DNA from: a virus
Length of the DNA stretch: 30,386 bases
Reading direction: 5' to 3' (one strand)
Virus record (IMG/VR): IMGVR_UViG_3300017963_001551
Coordinates: 1-30,386 of that record
Shown: in pieces, positions 16,864 through 23,849 of the stretch
Position numbering within the stretch: position 1 is the first letter of the stretch
Layout: every line of letters starts with the position of its first letter
Notes under the pieces: generated by a model
Told to the model about the DNA's origin: nothing
Databases searched by the model: none
What the model saw: the letters and a program-made list of their open reading frames with translations, nothing else
Position numbers and translations under genes: made by a program

Positions 16864-17069
16864 TCATTCCCTACCTAACATCTTGATAATATCTTCATCA
16901 AAGACCACAAAGTTACTTGTCCCTTTCCCGCCTTCTCTGGACATTTGATCTAGGTAGCGGATGCCTTTTAGGACATTTCCCTGTTTAATTTCTCAAGATC
17001 ACGCATATTCTTCTCTTCGAGAAGTTCCCCTATAAGGGGCTGTCTTAATTTTGAGCCAATACTAGCCAT
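16864..17069 (-). pseudogene. Small conserved-looking phage gene read in two frames (frameshift)
   Basis: ATG 17069, which overlaps the NeuB stop, opens a frame coding MASIGSKLRQPLIGELLEEK and 13 more residues, and stops at TAA 16970-16968. Shifting by -1 before that stop gives an open frame E-I-K-Q-G-N-V-L-K-G-I-R-Y-L-D-Q-M-S-R-E-G-G-K-G then TSNFVVFDEDIIKMLGRE to a TGA at 16866-16864. The second half is plainly protein-like and in good codon use. The product of both frames would be about 70 aa. No canonical slippery heptamer is visible between the last usable codons (AAA TTA AAC AGG GAA ATG). So it is either a broken gene, a base error or an atypical programmed shift. The position, just before the portal, is where small phage genes often sit. 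Confidence 0.65.
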
Positions 17070-18000
17070 TTATAATATCCAAGTATTTATGGGGTTTTGT
17101 GGCACGTTTGCCTATTATTTTTGTTCTAGGCGTTTCAGGTCGAAGGTAAATTATATCGTCCTCTGTAATAGGTGCGCCCTGCTCTATCTCTCTAGCGGCA
17201 TAAGTACCGCGTCTCATTTGTGTTCTCATGTCGTATTCAGCCTCAACCGGCTTTCTATCGCCCATCATGGCATCAATTCGACTGCATTGCTTAACAAGAC
17301 GCCGCATTTGTTCAGGGCTTGCAGACAGTGAGTGGTCGCCATAATCAAGATATGGTCTGTCGGTAAAGTGTTTCTCTAACGTCTTCGCACCCATTGCATA
17401 AGCCGCAAGACAGGCAGTAATGCCTTTAGTATGGTCAGAGTAGCCAATCCGGGGACATAAGGTAGCTAGTTTAGGAATAACCCCCAGATTGGCGTCCTCG
17501 TCTCTCGTCGGGTAACTGGATACACACTGCATTAAGGTTAAATTACCTCTTGTGACCAACTTAGAGGCTAGGTCGATCTCTCGATAGGTTGCCATACCGG
17601 TTGATAAGATAATCGGCTTACCGTATTCGTTGGCCTTTCTGATGAGCCGGTCATAAGTAAGATCACCTGAGGCTATCTTGATTAAATCCATCCTTGGTGC
17701 GTACTTCTCCAGGGATTCCTCATCAAAGCATGTGGTAAGAAAGCCAACTTGCTTATAGATACAATATTTAATGATTGCATCCCATTGGTTGTCAGAAAAC
17801 TCCAACTCCTTAAATCGTGTGTATTGCCGATCATGCCCTTTTGCTTGAGGTAGCGCCTTAAGTGACGGGTGAACAAGGTTCTCTGCCTTGTATGTCTGGA
17901 ATTTAACGTAATCCACACCGCAATCAGCGGCTAAATCAATTAATTCCAGGGCTTTCGCCAATGACCCGCCGTGATTTCCCCCAATTTCTGCGATTATCAT
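17062..18000 (-). CDS. NeuB/SpsE-family nonulosonic acid (sialic-acid-like) synthase
   Basis: The protein is 312 aa. The family condenses phosphoenolpyruvate with a 6-carbon amino sugar to give a nine-carbon acid. Family hallmarks are present: AEIGGNHGGS (4-13, Glu5), VKFQTYKAENL (32-42, Lys33), LIKIASGDL (106-114, Lys108), YSDHTKGI (187-194, His190) and LEKHFTDR (208-215, His211), then a SAF/antifreeze-like C-terminal domain with RRGTYAAREIEQG (263-275). The domain set is complete though a little short (usual 330-350 aa). GGAGGACGC precedes the ATG, which overlaps the GT2 stop. Which acid it makes (sialic, legionaminic, pseudaminic or other) cannot be told from sequence. Confidence 0.88.
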   Translation of the reverse strand: MIIAEIGGNHGGSLAKALELIDLAADCGVDYVKFQTYKAENLVHPSLKALPQAKGHDRQYTRFKELEFSDNQWDAIIKYCIYKQVGFLTTCFDEESLEKYAPRMDLIKIASGDLTYDRLIRKANEYGKPIILSTGMATYREIDLASKLVTRGNLTLMQCVSSYPTRDEDANLGVIPKLATLCPRIGYSDHTKGITACLAAYAMGAKTLEKHFTDRPYLDYGDHSLSASPEQMRRLVKQCSRIDAMMGDRKPVEAEYDMRTQMRRGTYAAREIEQGAPITEDDIIYLRPETPRTKIIGKRATKPHKYLDIING

Positions 18001-18626
18001 GCGTCCTCCTGCTCTTTTAGGATTCGGGTGCGGGCCTCTTCCCTCTCCCGCAGGTTGGAGGACATAGAACCGTCGTGTTGACGGTAAAAATAGAGAGGCA
18101 GTGCTAGCCGCGACACCCGAAACTGTTTACGGAATCGTAGCCAGAAATCAAATGATTCCTGATATTCCAGTGTTTCGTTGTAGCCACCCAATACCTCCCA
18201 ACAGTCCTTGCGGTACATCACACCGCAAGCGTGTTCTAGGTCATCATTGGGTAAATGTTCTAAATGATGGACTGAATATCCATCACCTTTCTCTTCATAA
18301 GACTTCCAGTAGTCACACCATACGGCATCAATACCGGGATGCCGGTCAAAGTAGCCAACCTCTACCTCGACCAGATTAGGCTCTATCCAATCGTCTGCAT
18401 CGATACGGATAATGTACTCACCTGTTGCAGCTTTAATCCCTTGATTGCAAGCATGAGCCAGTGTGCCGTCACAGTAAATGTCTGCTTTGACGTCCTTTGT
18501 GCCATTAGCAACAACAATAGTCTCAAGATTTGGGTACGTCTGTTCCTTTAGACTTTTTAGCGCTATTGGTAGCAGGCTTAGATACTTTGGATGCACCACC
18601 AGTACCACGCTTACTTTCGGTTTCAT
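17997..18626 (-). CDS. Family 2 glycosyltransferase (GT-A)
   Basis: The protein is 209 aa. The N-terminus KVSVVLVVHPKYLSLLPIAL (4-23), then LKEQTYPNLETIVVANGTKD (26-45), and the metal-binding RIDADDW (74-80) are the GT2 fold's first half. A later CDYWKSYEE and FDFWLRFRK (about 159-167) continue it. The acceptor half is short, and no membrane segment is present, so it is probably a soluble transferase. The first 104 nt overlap the 3' end of the 71-aa gene in another frame. Its stop overlaps the NeuB start, so the two are translationally coupled and probably work together. Donor and acceptor are unknown. Confidence 0.86.
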   Translation of the reverse strand: MKPKVSVVLVVHPKYLSLLPIALKSLKEQTYPNLETIVVANGTKDVKADIYCDGTLAHACNQGIKAATGEYIIRIDADDWIEPNLVEVEVGYFDRHPGIDAVWCDYWKSYEEKGDGYSVHHLEHLPNDDLEHACGVMYRKDCWEVLGGYNETLEYQESFDFWLRFRKQFRVSRLALPLYFYRQHDGSMSSNLREREEARTRILKEQEDA

Positions 18627-18738
18627 TGAGATCGACCATTAATTGATGAATGACATTGTGGATATCAATAAAGCTTTGCTTTAGCTCCGCAATATCGGCC
18701 TCTAACCGCTTTAATCTTAACGCTGCTCTAGTGCTCAT
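18523..18738 (-). CDS. Small coiled-coil phage protein (71 aa)
   Basis: The protein is 71 aa. Residues 1-40 (MSTRAALRLKRLEADIAELK, and on) form a likely coiled coil. The C-terminus is Lys/Ser/Thr-rich and probably disordered. TAGGAGGACAC lies right before the ATG, a very good ribosome binding site, and it starts 8 nt after the TerL stop. Such short coiled-coil proteins are common between terminase and portal. The tail half overlaps the N-terminus of the GT2 gene in another frame by 104 nt, which is long for this operon. No domain is recognised. Confidence 0.72.
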   Translation of the reverse strand: MSTRAALRLKRLEADIAELKQSFIDIHNVIHQLMVDLNETESKRGTGGASKVSKPATNSAKKSKGTDVPKS

Positions 18739-18746
18739 GTGTCCTC

Positions 18747-20165
18747 CTAAATAACTTTGTAGTCCGGCTGCGGGCTCGGACCTTTCCTCTTTTTGTTCAT
18801 TTGTACAGCAAATGACATCATTAGACTGTCGGCCAGATTAGGCGAGGCTATCTTGTGCCTGGTCTTCATGGCCTCTTTGGTCATAATCTGTATCCTACCA
18901 CTACCGTTTGGCACCAGAGGTATCCGACAAAGCTCGGACCTTAGCTTGGTTAAGTGGCTAATATCACTTGATAGAGAGATCATGTCATCAGGGTCAATAT
19001 ACTCCCCTTGTGATGCCCTGTAAGCGTTATAGAACCTATCTCTTAGTCCCCAGTAGTATTGGGCTCGTTTGTTCTTAAACGTCTCTATGTTTGTCCTACG
19101 GCTGTGAGGCGAGTCCTCTGCTGGCTGATAAACAGCATCAGGGTAATCTACACCCTCGCTCCCTTTGAACATCTGATGTTCTATTTTGGGGAGGGATTTG
19201 TTTATTTGTCTTTTGAGCGAGACTCCAAGTCCGTCGGCATCCCAGAGGAAGTAATCAGCCTTAACTTGGAGCGCGTAGTCTGTTGCCCAGTCGCAACCTT
19301 CGTTGACGTCGCCAGTTTCGAGGTCTTTAACCTCCTTAAAGACAACTCCATGTCGATAAGCGAGACCCTTAGCGTCTCCGCCGAGGTCTGAAGGGTCGTG
19401 AGTGACGACTTTAAGTCCACGAGGCTTGAATCCAATTTTCTCATGGAGGTTAATAGCTGCATCAAACCACTCTGGGAGGATGATGGAGTTCTCAATTTGG
19501 TCACTAAATGCGCCCTCCCATATATGGTCATATTCCGCCCTGGGCTTGTGTTTCAAGTCCCAGAGCCTCTCCTGCTCAAGATTCTCTGGAAACCAGGGAT
19601 TGTCCGTATAGTTGACCTTAACAATTAAGTGTAGGTCATCCTCGTAATAACCATCCTTCTCTATCTTATCCAGATAAGGCACGATGAACCGCTGACTCAT
19701 TGGGTCTTCACTGGCCTGCGGATTGAGGGAGAACCATATCTCAGCATCTTCCTCTCGCAGCGTGGGGGTTAGCTTCTCTAGTGATTCTTTAGAGATAGCA
19801 TGGGCCTCTTCTACCCAGAAATACTTAAACCCATGCATCGACTTGATAGCGTCTGGGTTTCTAGCTAATCCCTTAAACTTGAATACCCCACCACTAGAAT
19901 GAGCTATATCGGCTTTTTGTACAGTAAACCCTTCTAATCCTAGCCTTTCTATCTCATGACTTAGAAGAGAGTGAACAGAATCTTCAATGGAGTTCTGCAT
20001 TTCACGGAAACAACCTACTTTGGCTGATTCTGTTTGCGCCTTCATCAAGAGAAGGTCTGCAAAGGTTTGCGACTTCGCGCCACCCCTACCGCCAAGAGCT
20101 ATTTTGAATCGCTTTTTCTTGGTTAAGAACGGTTCAAGCTTCTGAGGTATCGTTATCTGAGGCAA
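18747..20165 (-). CDS. terL: Terminase large subunit
   Basis: The protein is 472 aa. The ATPase domain has Walker A GGRGGAKS (25-32) and Walker B YFWVEEAH (115-122). The C-terminal RNase-H-like nuclease has the acidic residues in THDPSDLGGDAKG (255-267, Asp257), LWDADGLG (308-315) and SPNLADSLMM near the C-terminus. It packages DNA into the prohead as a motor. The start is TTG at 20165, in-frame with the ITIPQKLEPFL segment typical of the family start; no ATG is available before Walker A. The start overlaps TerS by 32 nt. The Walker A form with GGRGG resembles the PBSX/Terminase_3 group. The call is firm. Confidence 0.94.
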   Translation of the reverse strand: MPQITIPQKLEPFLTKKKRFKIALGGRGGAKSQTFADLLLMKAQTESAKVGCFREMQNSIEDSVHSLLSHEIERLGLEGFTVQKADIAHSSGGVFKFKGLARNPDAIKSMHGFKYFWVEEAHAISKESLEKLTPTLREEDAEIWFSLNPQASEDPMSQRFIVPYLDKIEKDGYYEDDLHLIVKVNYTDNPWFPENLEQERLWDLKHKPRAEYDHIWEGAFSDQIENSIILPEWFDAAINLHEKIGFKPRGLKVVTHDPSDLGGDAKGLAYRHGVVFKEVKDLETGDVNEGCDWATDYALQVKADYFLWDADGLGVSLKRQINKSLPKIEHQMFKGSEGVDYPDAVYQPAEDSPHSRRTNIETFKNKRAQYYWGLRDRFYNAYRASQGEYIDPDDMISLSSDISHLTKLRSELCRIPLVPNGSGRIQIMTKEAMKTRHKIASPNLADSLMMSFAVQMNKKRKGPSPQPDYKVI

Positions 20166-20517
20166 TGACTTTAACTGTCCAATTAGTATCTAAGGTCTTA
20201 CCGCCTGATGTCACGTCCTGCTTATCGTGATAACCGTGCTTACCAAGCGCCAACTTAACAATATTAGAATTAAATGCACCTCTTAGGCCTTGATTCATTA
20301 AAACTTGATGCTGCTTAGCATTAATTTTCTCTAATATGTCAGAAAACTCTTTCTTTTCTTCCTGGCTTGACCAGTCATAAATGGTTTCACGTGAAACGCC
20401 TAACACTAAAGAAAGGCCTACAACGCTAGGCATTACATCTCCCGCGCTCTCATAATCTGAGAGATAAGAAAGAGACTTATCAAGAATTTCTTGATTGTAT
20501 TTAGTGGGTCTTGCCAT
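20134..20517 (-). CDS. terS: Terminase small subunit (P22 gp3-like)
   Basis: The protein is 127 aa. MARPTKYNQEILDKSLSYLS starts it as in P22 gp3-like packaging proteins, which begin M-x-R-P-x-K/R-Y. A helix-turn-helix follows (VGLSLVLGVSRETIYDWSSQ, residues 33-52). It recognises DNA and feeds the TerL motor. The NSNIVKLALGKHGYHDKQD segment (83-101) matches the family's later helix and linker. It lies just upstream of TerL with a 32-nt overlap. The upstream ribosome binding site is weak. The family call rests on N-terminal motif, length and synteny. Confidence 0.9.
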   Translation of the reverse strand: MARPTKYNQEILDKSLSYLSDYESAGDVMPSVVGLSLVLGVSRETIYDWSSQEEKKEFSDILEKINAKQHQVLMNQGLRGAFNSNIVKLALGKHGYHDKQDVTSGGKTLDTNWTVKVIASDNDTSEA

Positions 20518-20551
20518 AGTGTTTTTAGATACTTATACCAACCTAACCTTA

Positions 20552-20899
20552 TTATGTATTATCTGGTTGATTAGTCAAGTTTTCTCTTAATTTTTTTCTC
20601 GCTTCCTGTATTGAGGCTCTAGCTTTGTGCCGGGATACCTCAAGCTCTTTGGCTATTCGTCTCTCTGAATAGTTCATTATGTACTTGCCAGCCAATGCGT
20701 CCCTCAAGACACCTTCAAGAGATATTATTTCCTCGTTTAACCGCCATACCCTGCGATTGGGCCAATAGTTAGGCACGTATATTGTGGTAGCCCTAACAGT
20801 CACCTCCTTACTCCATGCGGGCTGTAGAGAGATTTCGGCCTCTTTTAGTATGGATTGTGCCCACTCTCTCAAAAGTGCATCAAGCTCCGAATCCCGCAC
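20552..20899 (-). CDS. HTH DNA-binding protein, possible late regulator
   Basis: About 115 aa. Start placed at GTG 20899 because AAGGAG sits 7 nt before it; a TTG at 20902 is the alternative. The C-terminal third, NYSERRIAKELEVSRHKARA then SIQEARKKLRENL, is a helix-turn-helix of sigma-70-region-4-like form. Small HTH proteins directly before terminase genes are often late-gene activators or antiterminators in phages, and this one has no packaging motif. The start overlaps the end of the cytidylyltransferase gene. No family name can be given; the regulatory role is inferred from HTH and position. Confidence 0.75.
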   Translation of the reverse strand: MRDSELDALLREWAQSILKEAEISLQPAWSKEVTVRATTIYVPNYWPNRRVWRLNEEIISLEGVLRDALAGKYIMNYSERRIAKELEVSRHKARASIQEARKKLRENLTNQPDNT

Positions 20900-21530
20900 C
20901 AATTATCTCCTTGAGTGTTGGAGGTTTCCCTTTGTAGTACTCATAAATAGCTTGGATCGCTTTTAGTTGCTCCGGGTAGTCCACAGTAAAACTAAGAGTA
21001 TCATCTAGCCCGCCTGGAACCTCTAATATTGTCGGCAAGGTCTGTAGATCGTACGTCATATACTCCGTGTCTATGCTGGTTCCATCGGCCTTTAGGTCAT
21101 CGTGCAGGCTTCTGAGCGCTTCAGTCTTGACTATCTCGCACTTGGTTCCTGCTGGCATATCGACAGCCCTGGTATAGTCTGGGTTTACGCTTAGGTGTTC
21201 CTCTACCATTTTTAGCATCATATCCGGGTCTGTCAGCGGGTTGTCTCCTGTTACTCTGATGATGTTTGCAGCCTGGTGCTTGTCGGCTACAGCCAGGAAT
21301 CGCTCCATTACATCATTTTCTGAGCCCTGATAAACCTCTATCCCTGCCATTCTACAGGCGTCTGCCAGAACACGGTCATCCTTATGGGTAGACGTGCAAA
21401 GTACGGCCTTTAATCCTGTTGGCGCTAGTCTGTCGAAAAGTCTCAATATTAGCTGTTTGCCATATAGGTTTGCCAATGCCTTGCCGGGGCATCGCTTAGA
21501 CTTCATTCTCGCTGCGACACAGATAATCAT
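20880..21530 (-). CDS. SpsF/NeuA-like cytidylyltransferase
   Basis: The protein is 216 aa. ARMKSKRCPGKALANLYGKQ (7-26) is the CTP-binding loop of the CMP-sugar synthetase family (R-x-x-S-x-R-x-P-x-K), and RVTGDNPLTDPDM (92-104) is the second motif with the metal-binding Asp. These enzymes link CMP to acids such as KDO, sialic or legionaminic acid. SpsF-like members are shorter than NeuA, in keeping with this size. The start overlaps the stop of the mini-NeuB gene (ATGA), a pairing also seen in sps clusters. Activation of a nonulosonate made by NeuB is a sound inference, but the substrate is untested. Confidence 0.85.
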   Translation of the reverse strand: MIICVAARMKSKRCPGKALANLYGKQLILRLFDRLAPTGLKAVLCTSTHKDDRVLADACRMAGIEVYQGSENDVMERFLAVADKHQAANIIRVTGDNPLTDPDMMLKMVEEHLSVNPDYTRAVDMPAGTKCEIVKTEALRSLHDDLKADGTSIDTEYMTYDLQTLPTILEVPGGLDDTLSFTVDYPEQLKAIQAIYEYYKGKPPTLKEIIGAGFGA

Positions 21531-22123
21531 AGAGATCTTTCGGCCTCGCGGATAAACTTCACAAACGCCTTAAATTCATCCGGCTCTAGTGCTGAGCACC
21601 AGTCCTTTGACTTCTTTTTTAACTCATCCCTATTCAAACAGATGTGCTTCTCTATCATTGCAGCGCCACGCTCTATCGCTATAGCCGGAGCAGCAAAAGC
21701 CCAAGGAGAACCAACAGGAGAGTGATCTGCATACCCATATCCAGGCCCTACTTTATGTAGCAATGAAGCCTCAATAGGCGTTGGGTACATCTGATGCCCA
21801 ACTATGGGATAGCCCTCCCACATTTTATGTTTAGCGTTAATTGGATCATAACCATCGATTTCATCCATCCAAGAGCAACAAAAACTCTTTGACCACCCCC
21901 CGTAATATTGTCCAATTAGCTCACGATAAGCACTGAATATCTTTTTCCAACCACTTTTGGGGATACATTTATCCATCATGTGGGAGAAATCACCCTCTTC
22001 AGGGCTCCAGACCTGGACCTTTACCCCATCAGCTCCCGCGTTATACGCCTCCCTTATTAGCTCCAGGCACAGATCCGGGCTTCCCATGTGAGCGCTGGCT
22101 ATCTCTGCGATTATCGTCGTCAT
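21527..22123 (-). CDS. Miniature NeuB-like protein (about 198 aa, barrel only)
   Basis: Start chosen at ATG 22123, with AGGAGAGGACAG just upstream; an in-frame start 33 nt earlier would add a basic tail with no ribosome binding site. It has the NeuB entry AEIASAHMGS, KVQVWSPEEGDF (Lys like Lys33 of the long homologue), YADHSPVGS and MIEKHICLNRD (two ligand His), then EPDEF as in the family. It lacks the middle block with KIASGDL and LSTGM, and the C-terminal SAF domain. So it keeps Glu, Lys and both His but misses several barrel elements. It may be an altered or degraded synthase, or a related enzyme. Stop overlaps the cytidylyltransferase start. Confidence 0.78.
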   Translation of the reverse strand: MTTIIAEIASAHMGSPDLCLELIREAYNAGADGVKVQVWSPEEGDFSHMMDKCIPKSGWKKIFSAYRELIGQYYGGWSKSFCCSWMDEIDGYDPINAKHKMWEGYPIVGHQMYPTPIEASLLHKVGPGYGYADHSPVGSPWAFAAPAIAIERGAAMIEKHICLNRDELKKKSKDWCSALEPDEFKAFVKFIREAERSL

Positions 22124-22229
22124 CTGTCCTCTCCTTTTTGGGCTTACTGGTACCAAAGGCCTTCTCCCAGTTCGATCTAATCTGATCCTCTGGAACCTGC
22201 GCGGGCCTCCTATTGTCTCCCTTGCTCAT
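22041..22229 (-). CDS. Small phage protein of NWEKAFG type (62 aa)
   Basis: Start at ATG 22229, whose ATGA overlaps the radical SAM stop; an upstream start would add 8 residues within that gene. It begins MSKGDNRRPAQVPEDQIRSN then WEKAFG. The pattern of a short basic lead, then Asn-Trp-x-x-hydrophobic-Phe-Gly, is common in small phage proteins. The C-terminus is Arg/Gly/Asp-rich and overlaps the mini-NeuB start by 83 nt in another frame. Function is unknown. It separates the radical SAM gene from the NeuB-like gene and may be an original phage gene into which the sugar cassette was placed. Confidence 0.68.
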   Translation of the reverse strand: MSKGDNRRPAQVPEDQIRSNWEKAFGTSKPKKERTDDDDNRRDSQRSHGKPGSVPGANKGGV

Positions 22230-23077
22230 TTGTAGCTTGCCCCTACCTGGCAATCATCACAAGGAAATCCTCTAGTAGGATCTTCGGCCATCCGTCTTAG
22301 AGATGCCATACGCTCACCATTCCAAATATCAATTAATGGGCTCTTGTTATAGTCGCCAATGGGATACTCGTTATTCCAGTTGCCACAGCAACCAAACACT
22401 GTGCCGTCCCACGCAACAACCAGCCGCTGAAACGGCTGTGGGCACTTCTTCCGCTTTGTCTTGTTAAGCTGTCTCATGGGCCTGAAAGAATAGCTATCGG
22501 CCTTAAATACCCTCTTTAGCATGTCTATTTCTCGCTCATTCGAGGCTTGTACGGTCATTTGTACAATAGTTTCAGGCTTGTTGGTTTTGTGGTAATTCAA
22601 GAATTCCATGTTATTTACTAGCTTATTGAAGTCACCCTTTACCCTAATGGCTTCGTATGTTTCCTTGGTGCCTCCATCAATAGACACAATCAGCTTATCT
22701 AAGCCTGAATCAATCAGCTCCTTGATTCTGTGCTTTGAAAACGAGGTGAAGTTAGTGTTTATCATTATTTCAGTATATTTTAACTTCTTTGCCAGCTTGA
22801 TCATTGGAATCAGGTGTTTGCTCAAGCCCGGTTCACCGCGAAAGTTCAACTTGATTGATTTTGCGCCGTTAGCTCTAGCCTCTTTAATGGCTTTCTCTGC
22901 CATGCTTCTTGGCATCATGCCCTGCATGGAGTCGTCAAAAGACCCATCACCGAAAGGACACATGGTGCATGCTAGCTGACATTTCCCCGCTAATTCGATA
23001 TCAATATGCACAGGGAACCTTCGCTTGTAGAAAGGAGATATATTGAATAAGAATCGATACCACCAATACTTAATCAT
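22226..23077 (-). CDS. Radical SAM protein with SPASM-like C-terminus
   Basis: Start chosen at ATG 23077, which overlaps the epimerase stop (ATGATTAA) and has TGGAGTGG upstream. The protein is about 283 aa. CQLACTMC gives the 4Fe-4S CxxxCxxC motif (Cys33, Cys37, Cys40), and KSIKLNFRGEPG (near 72-83) is the SAM-binding GE region. The C-terminus CPQPFQRLVVAWDGTVFGCC and the later CDDC pair form a SPASM-type domain with extra iron-sulfur ligands. SPASM radical SAM enzymes modify peptides, proteins or sugars. In this operon it lies between sugar genes, so a role on the sugar or its acceptor is inferred. Substrate unknown. Confidence 0.88.
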   Translation of the reverse strand: MIKYWWYRFLFNISPFYKRRFPVHIDIELAGKCQLACTMCPFGDGSFDDSMQGMMPRSMAEKAIKEARANGAKSIKLNFRGEPGLSKHLIPMIKLAKKLKYTEIMINTNFTSFSKHRIKELIDSGLDKLIVSIDGGTKETYEAIRVKGDFNKLVNNMEFLNYHKTNKPETIVQMTVQASNEREIDMLKRVFKADSYSFRPMRQLNKTKRKKCPQPFQRLVVAWDGTVFGCCGNWNNEYPIGDYNKSPLIDIWNGERMASLRRMAEDPTRGFPCDDCQVGASYK

Positions 23078-23849
23078 TGAACCACTCCACTGTTTGATCC
23101 AGACCATCCCATAGCCCTATCTTGGGCTCCCATCCCAAATTCTGCATTGTCCTGGTAATATCTACAGGGTTAGACCTTACATCACCCTTTGATGGAGGGT
23201 TATGTGCAACCCTCTTGCCCGCCTTCTTTGCTATTGAATACGCCACTTGATTGATCGAGGTTTGAATCCCGGTGGCCACGTTTAAAACTCCGGTAATATC
23301 TGAATCTATCGCTAAATCTATAGCGTCCACGACATCATAAACATGGATAAAATCTCTGGTCTGATACCCATCGCCATTTACCACGATCTCCGGTGATTTG
23401 ATCATTGAAGTAACTACTGAGGTCTTGTTTTCAGAATGTGGCCCATAAACGTTTGAGAACCTCAATGAAAGGGTTCGGATATCAAAAGCTTCCTTGTAAG
23501 CAGCCATATAAGCCTCGCCACCTGCCTTCCCTGCTGCATAGGGTGACGTTATCTTGTTGACGCTGCCGCTTGATGCGTAAATCACCCTGCCTACCCCTGT
23601 TCGCCTTGCGGCCTCTAATACGTTTATAGTACCCAAAGCGCCATGAGAGAAATCATGAATAGGATCATCAATAGACTGAGGAACGCCAGGGCTAGCCGCC
23701 AGATGGATAATGCACTCATGACCCATAACAGAATCACATAAATCCTCTAAACTCCTGATGTCATCGCCATTCAAAATGTCGTATGAAACCCCGCCGTAGC
23801 GCTCAATAAAATTAGTCCCTATAAACCCGTCTCCGCCTGTAATTACCAT
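23070..23849 (-). CDS. NAD-dependent sugar epimerase/dehydratase (extended SDR)
   Basis: The protein is 259 aa. TGGDGFIGTN (4-13) is the Rossmann G-x-x-G-x-x-G NAD motif, YASSGSV (91-97) holds the catalytic Ser, and SPYAAGKAGGEAYM (102-115) holds Tyr104 and Lys108. RFSNVYGP (about 128-136) and QTRDFIHVYDVVDAI are the usual UDP-sugar SDR blocks. It is short for a UDP-glucose 4-epimerase (about 310-340), and the N-terminal strand is trimmed. The start overlaps the SQD1-like stop by 7 nt. It probably works on a nucleotide sugar in the same pathway, but 4-epimerase, dehydratase or reductase cannot be separated here. Confidence 0.86.
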   Translation of the reverse strand: MVITGGDGFIGTNFIERYGGVSYDILNGDDIRSLEDLCDSVMGHECIIHLAASPGVPQSIDDPIHDFSHGALGTINVLEAARRTGVGRVIYASSGSVNKITSPYAAGKAGGEAYMAAYKEAFDIRTLSLRFSNVYGPHSENKTSVVTSMIKSPEIVVNGDGYQTRDFIHVYDVVDAIDLAIDSDITGVLNVATGIQTSINQVAYSIAKKAGKRVAHNPPSKGDVRSNPVDITRTMQNLGWEPKIGLWDGLDQTVEWFND

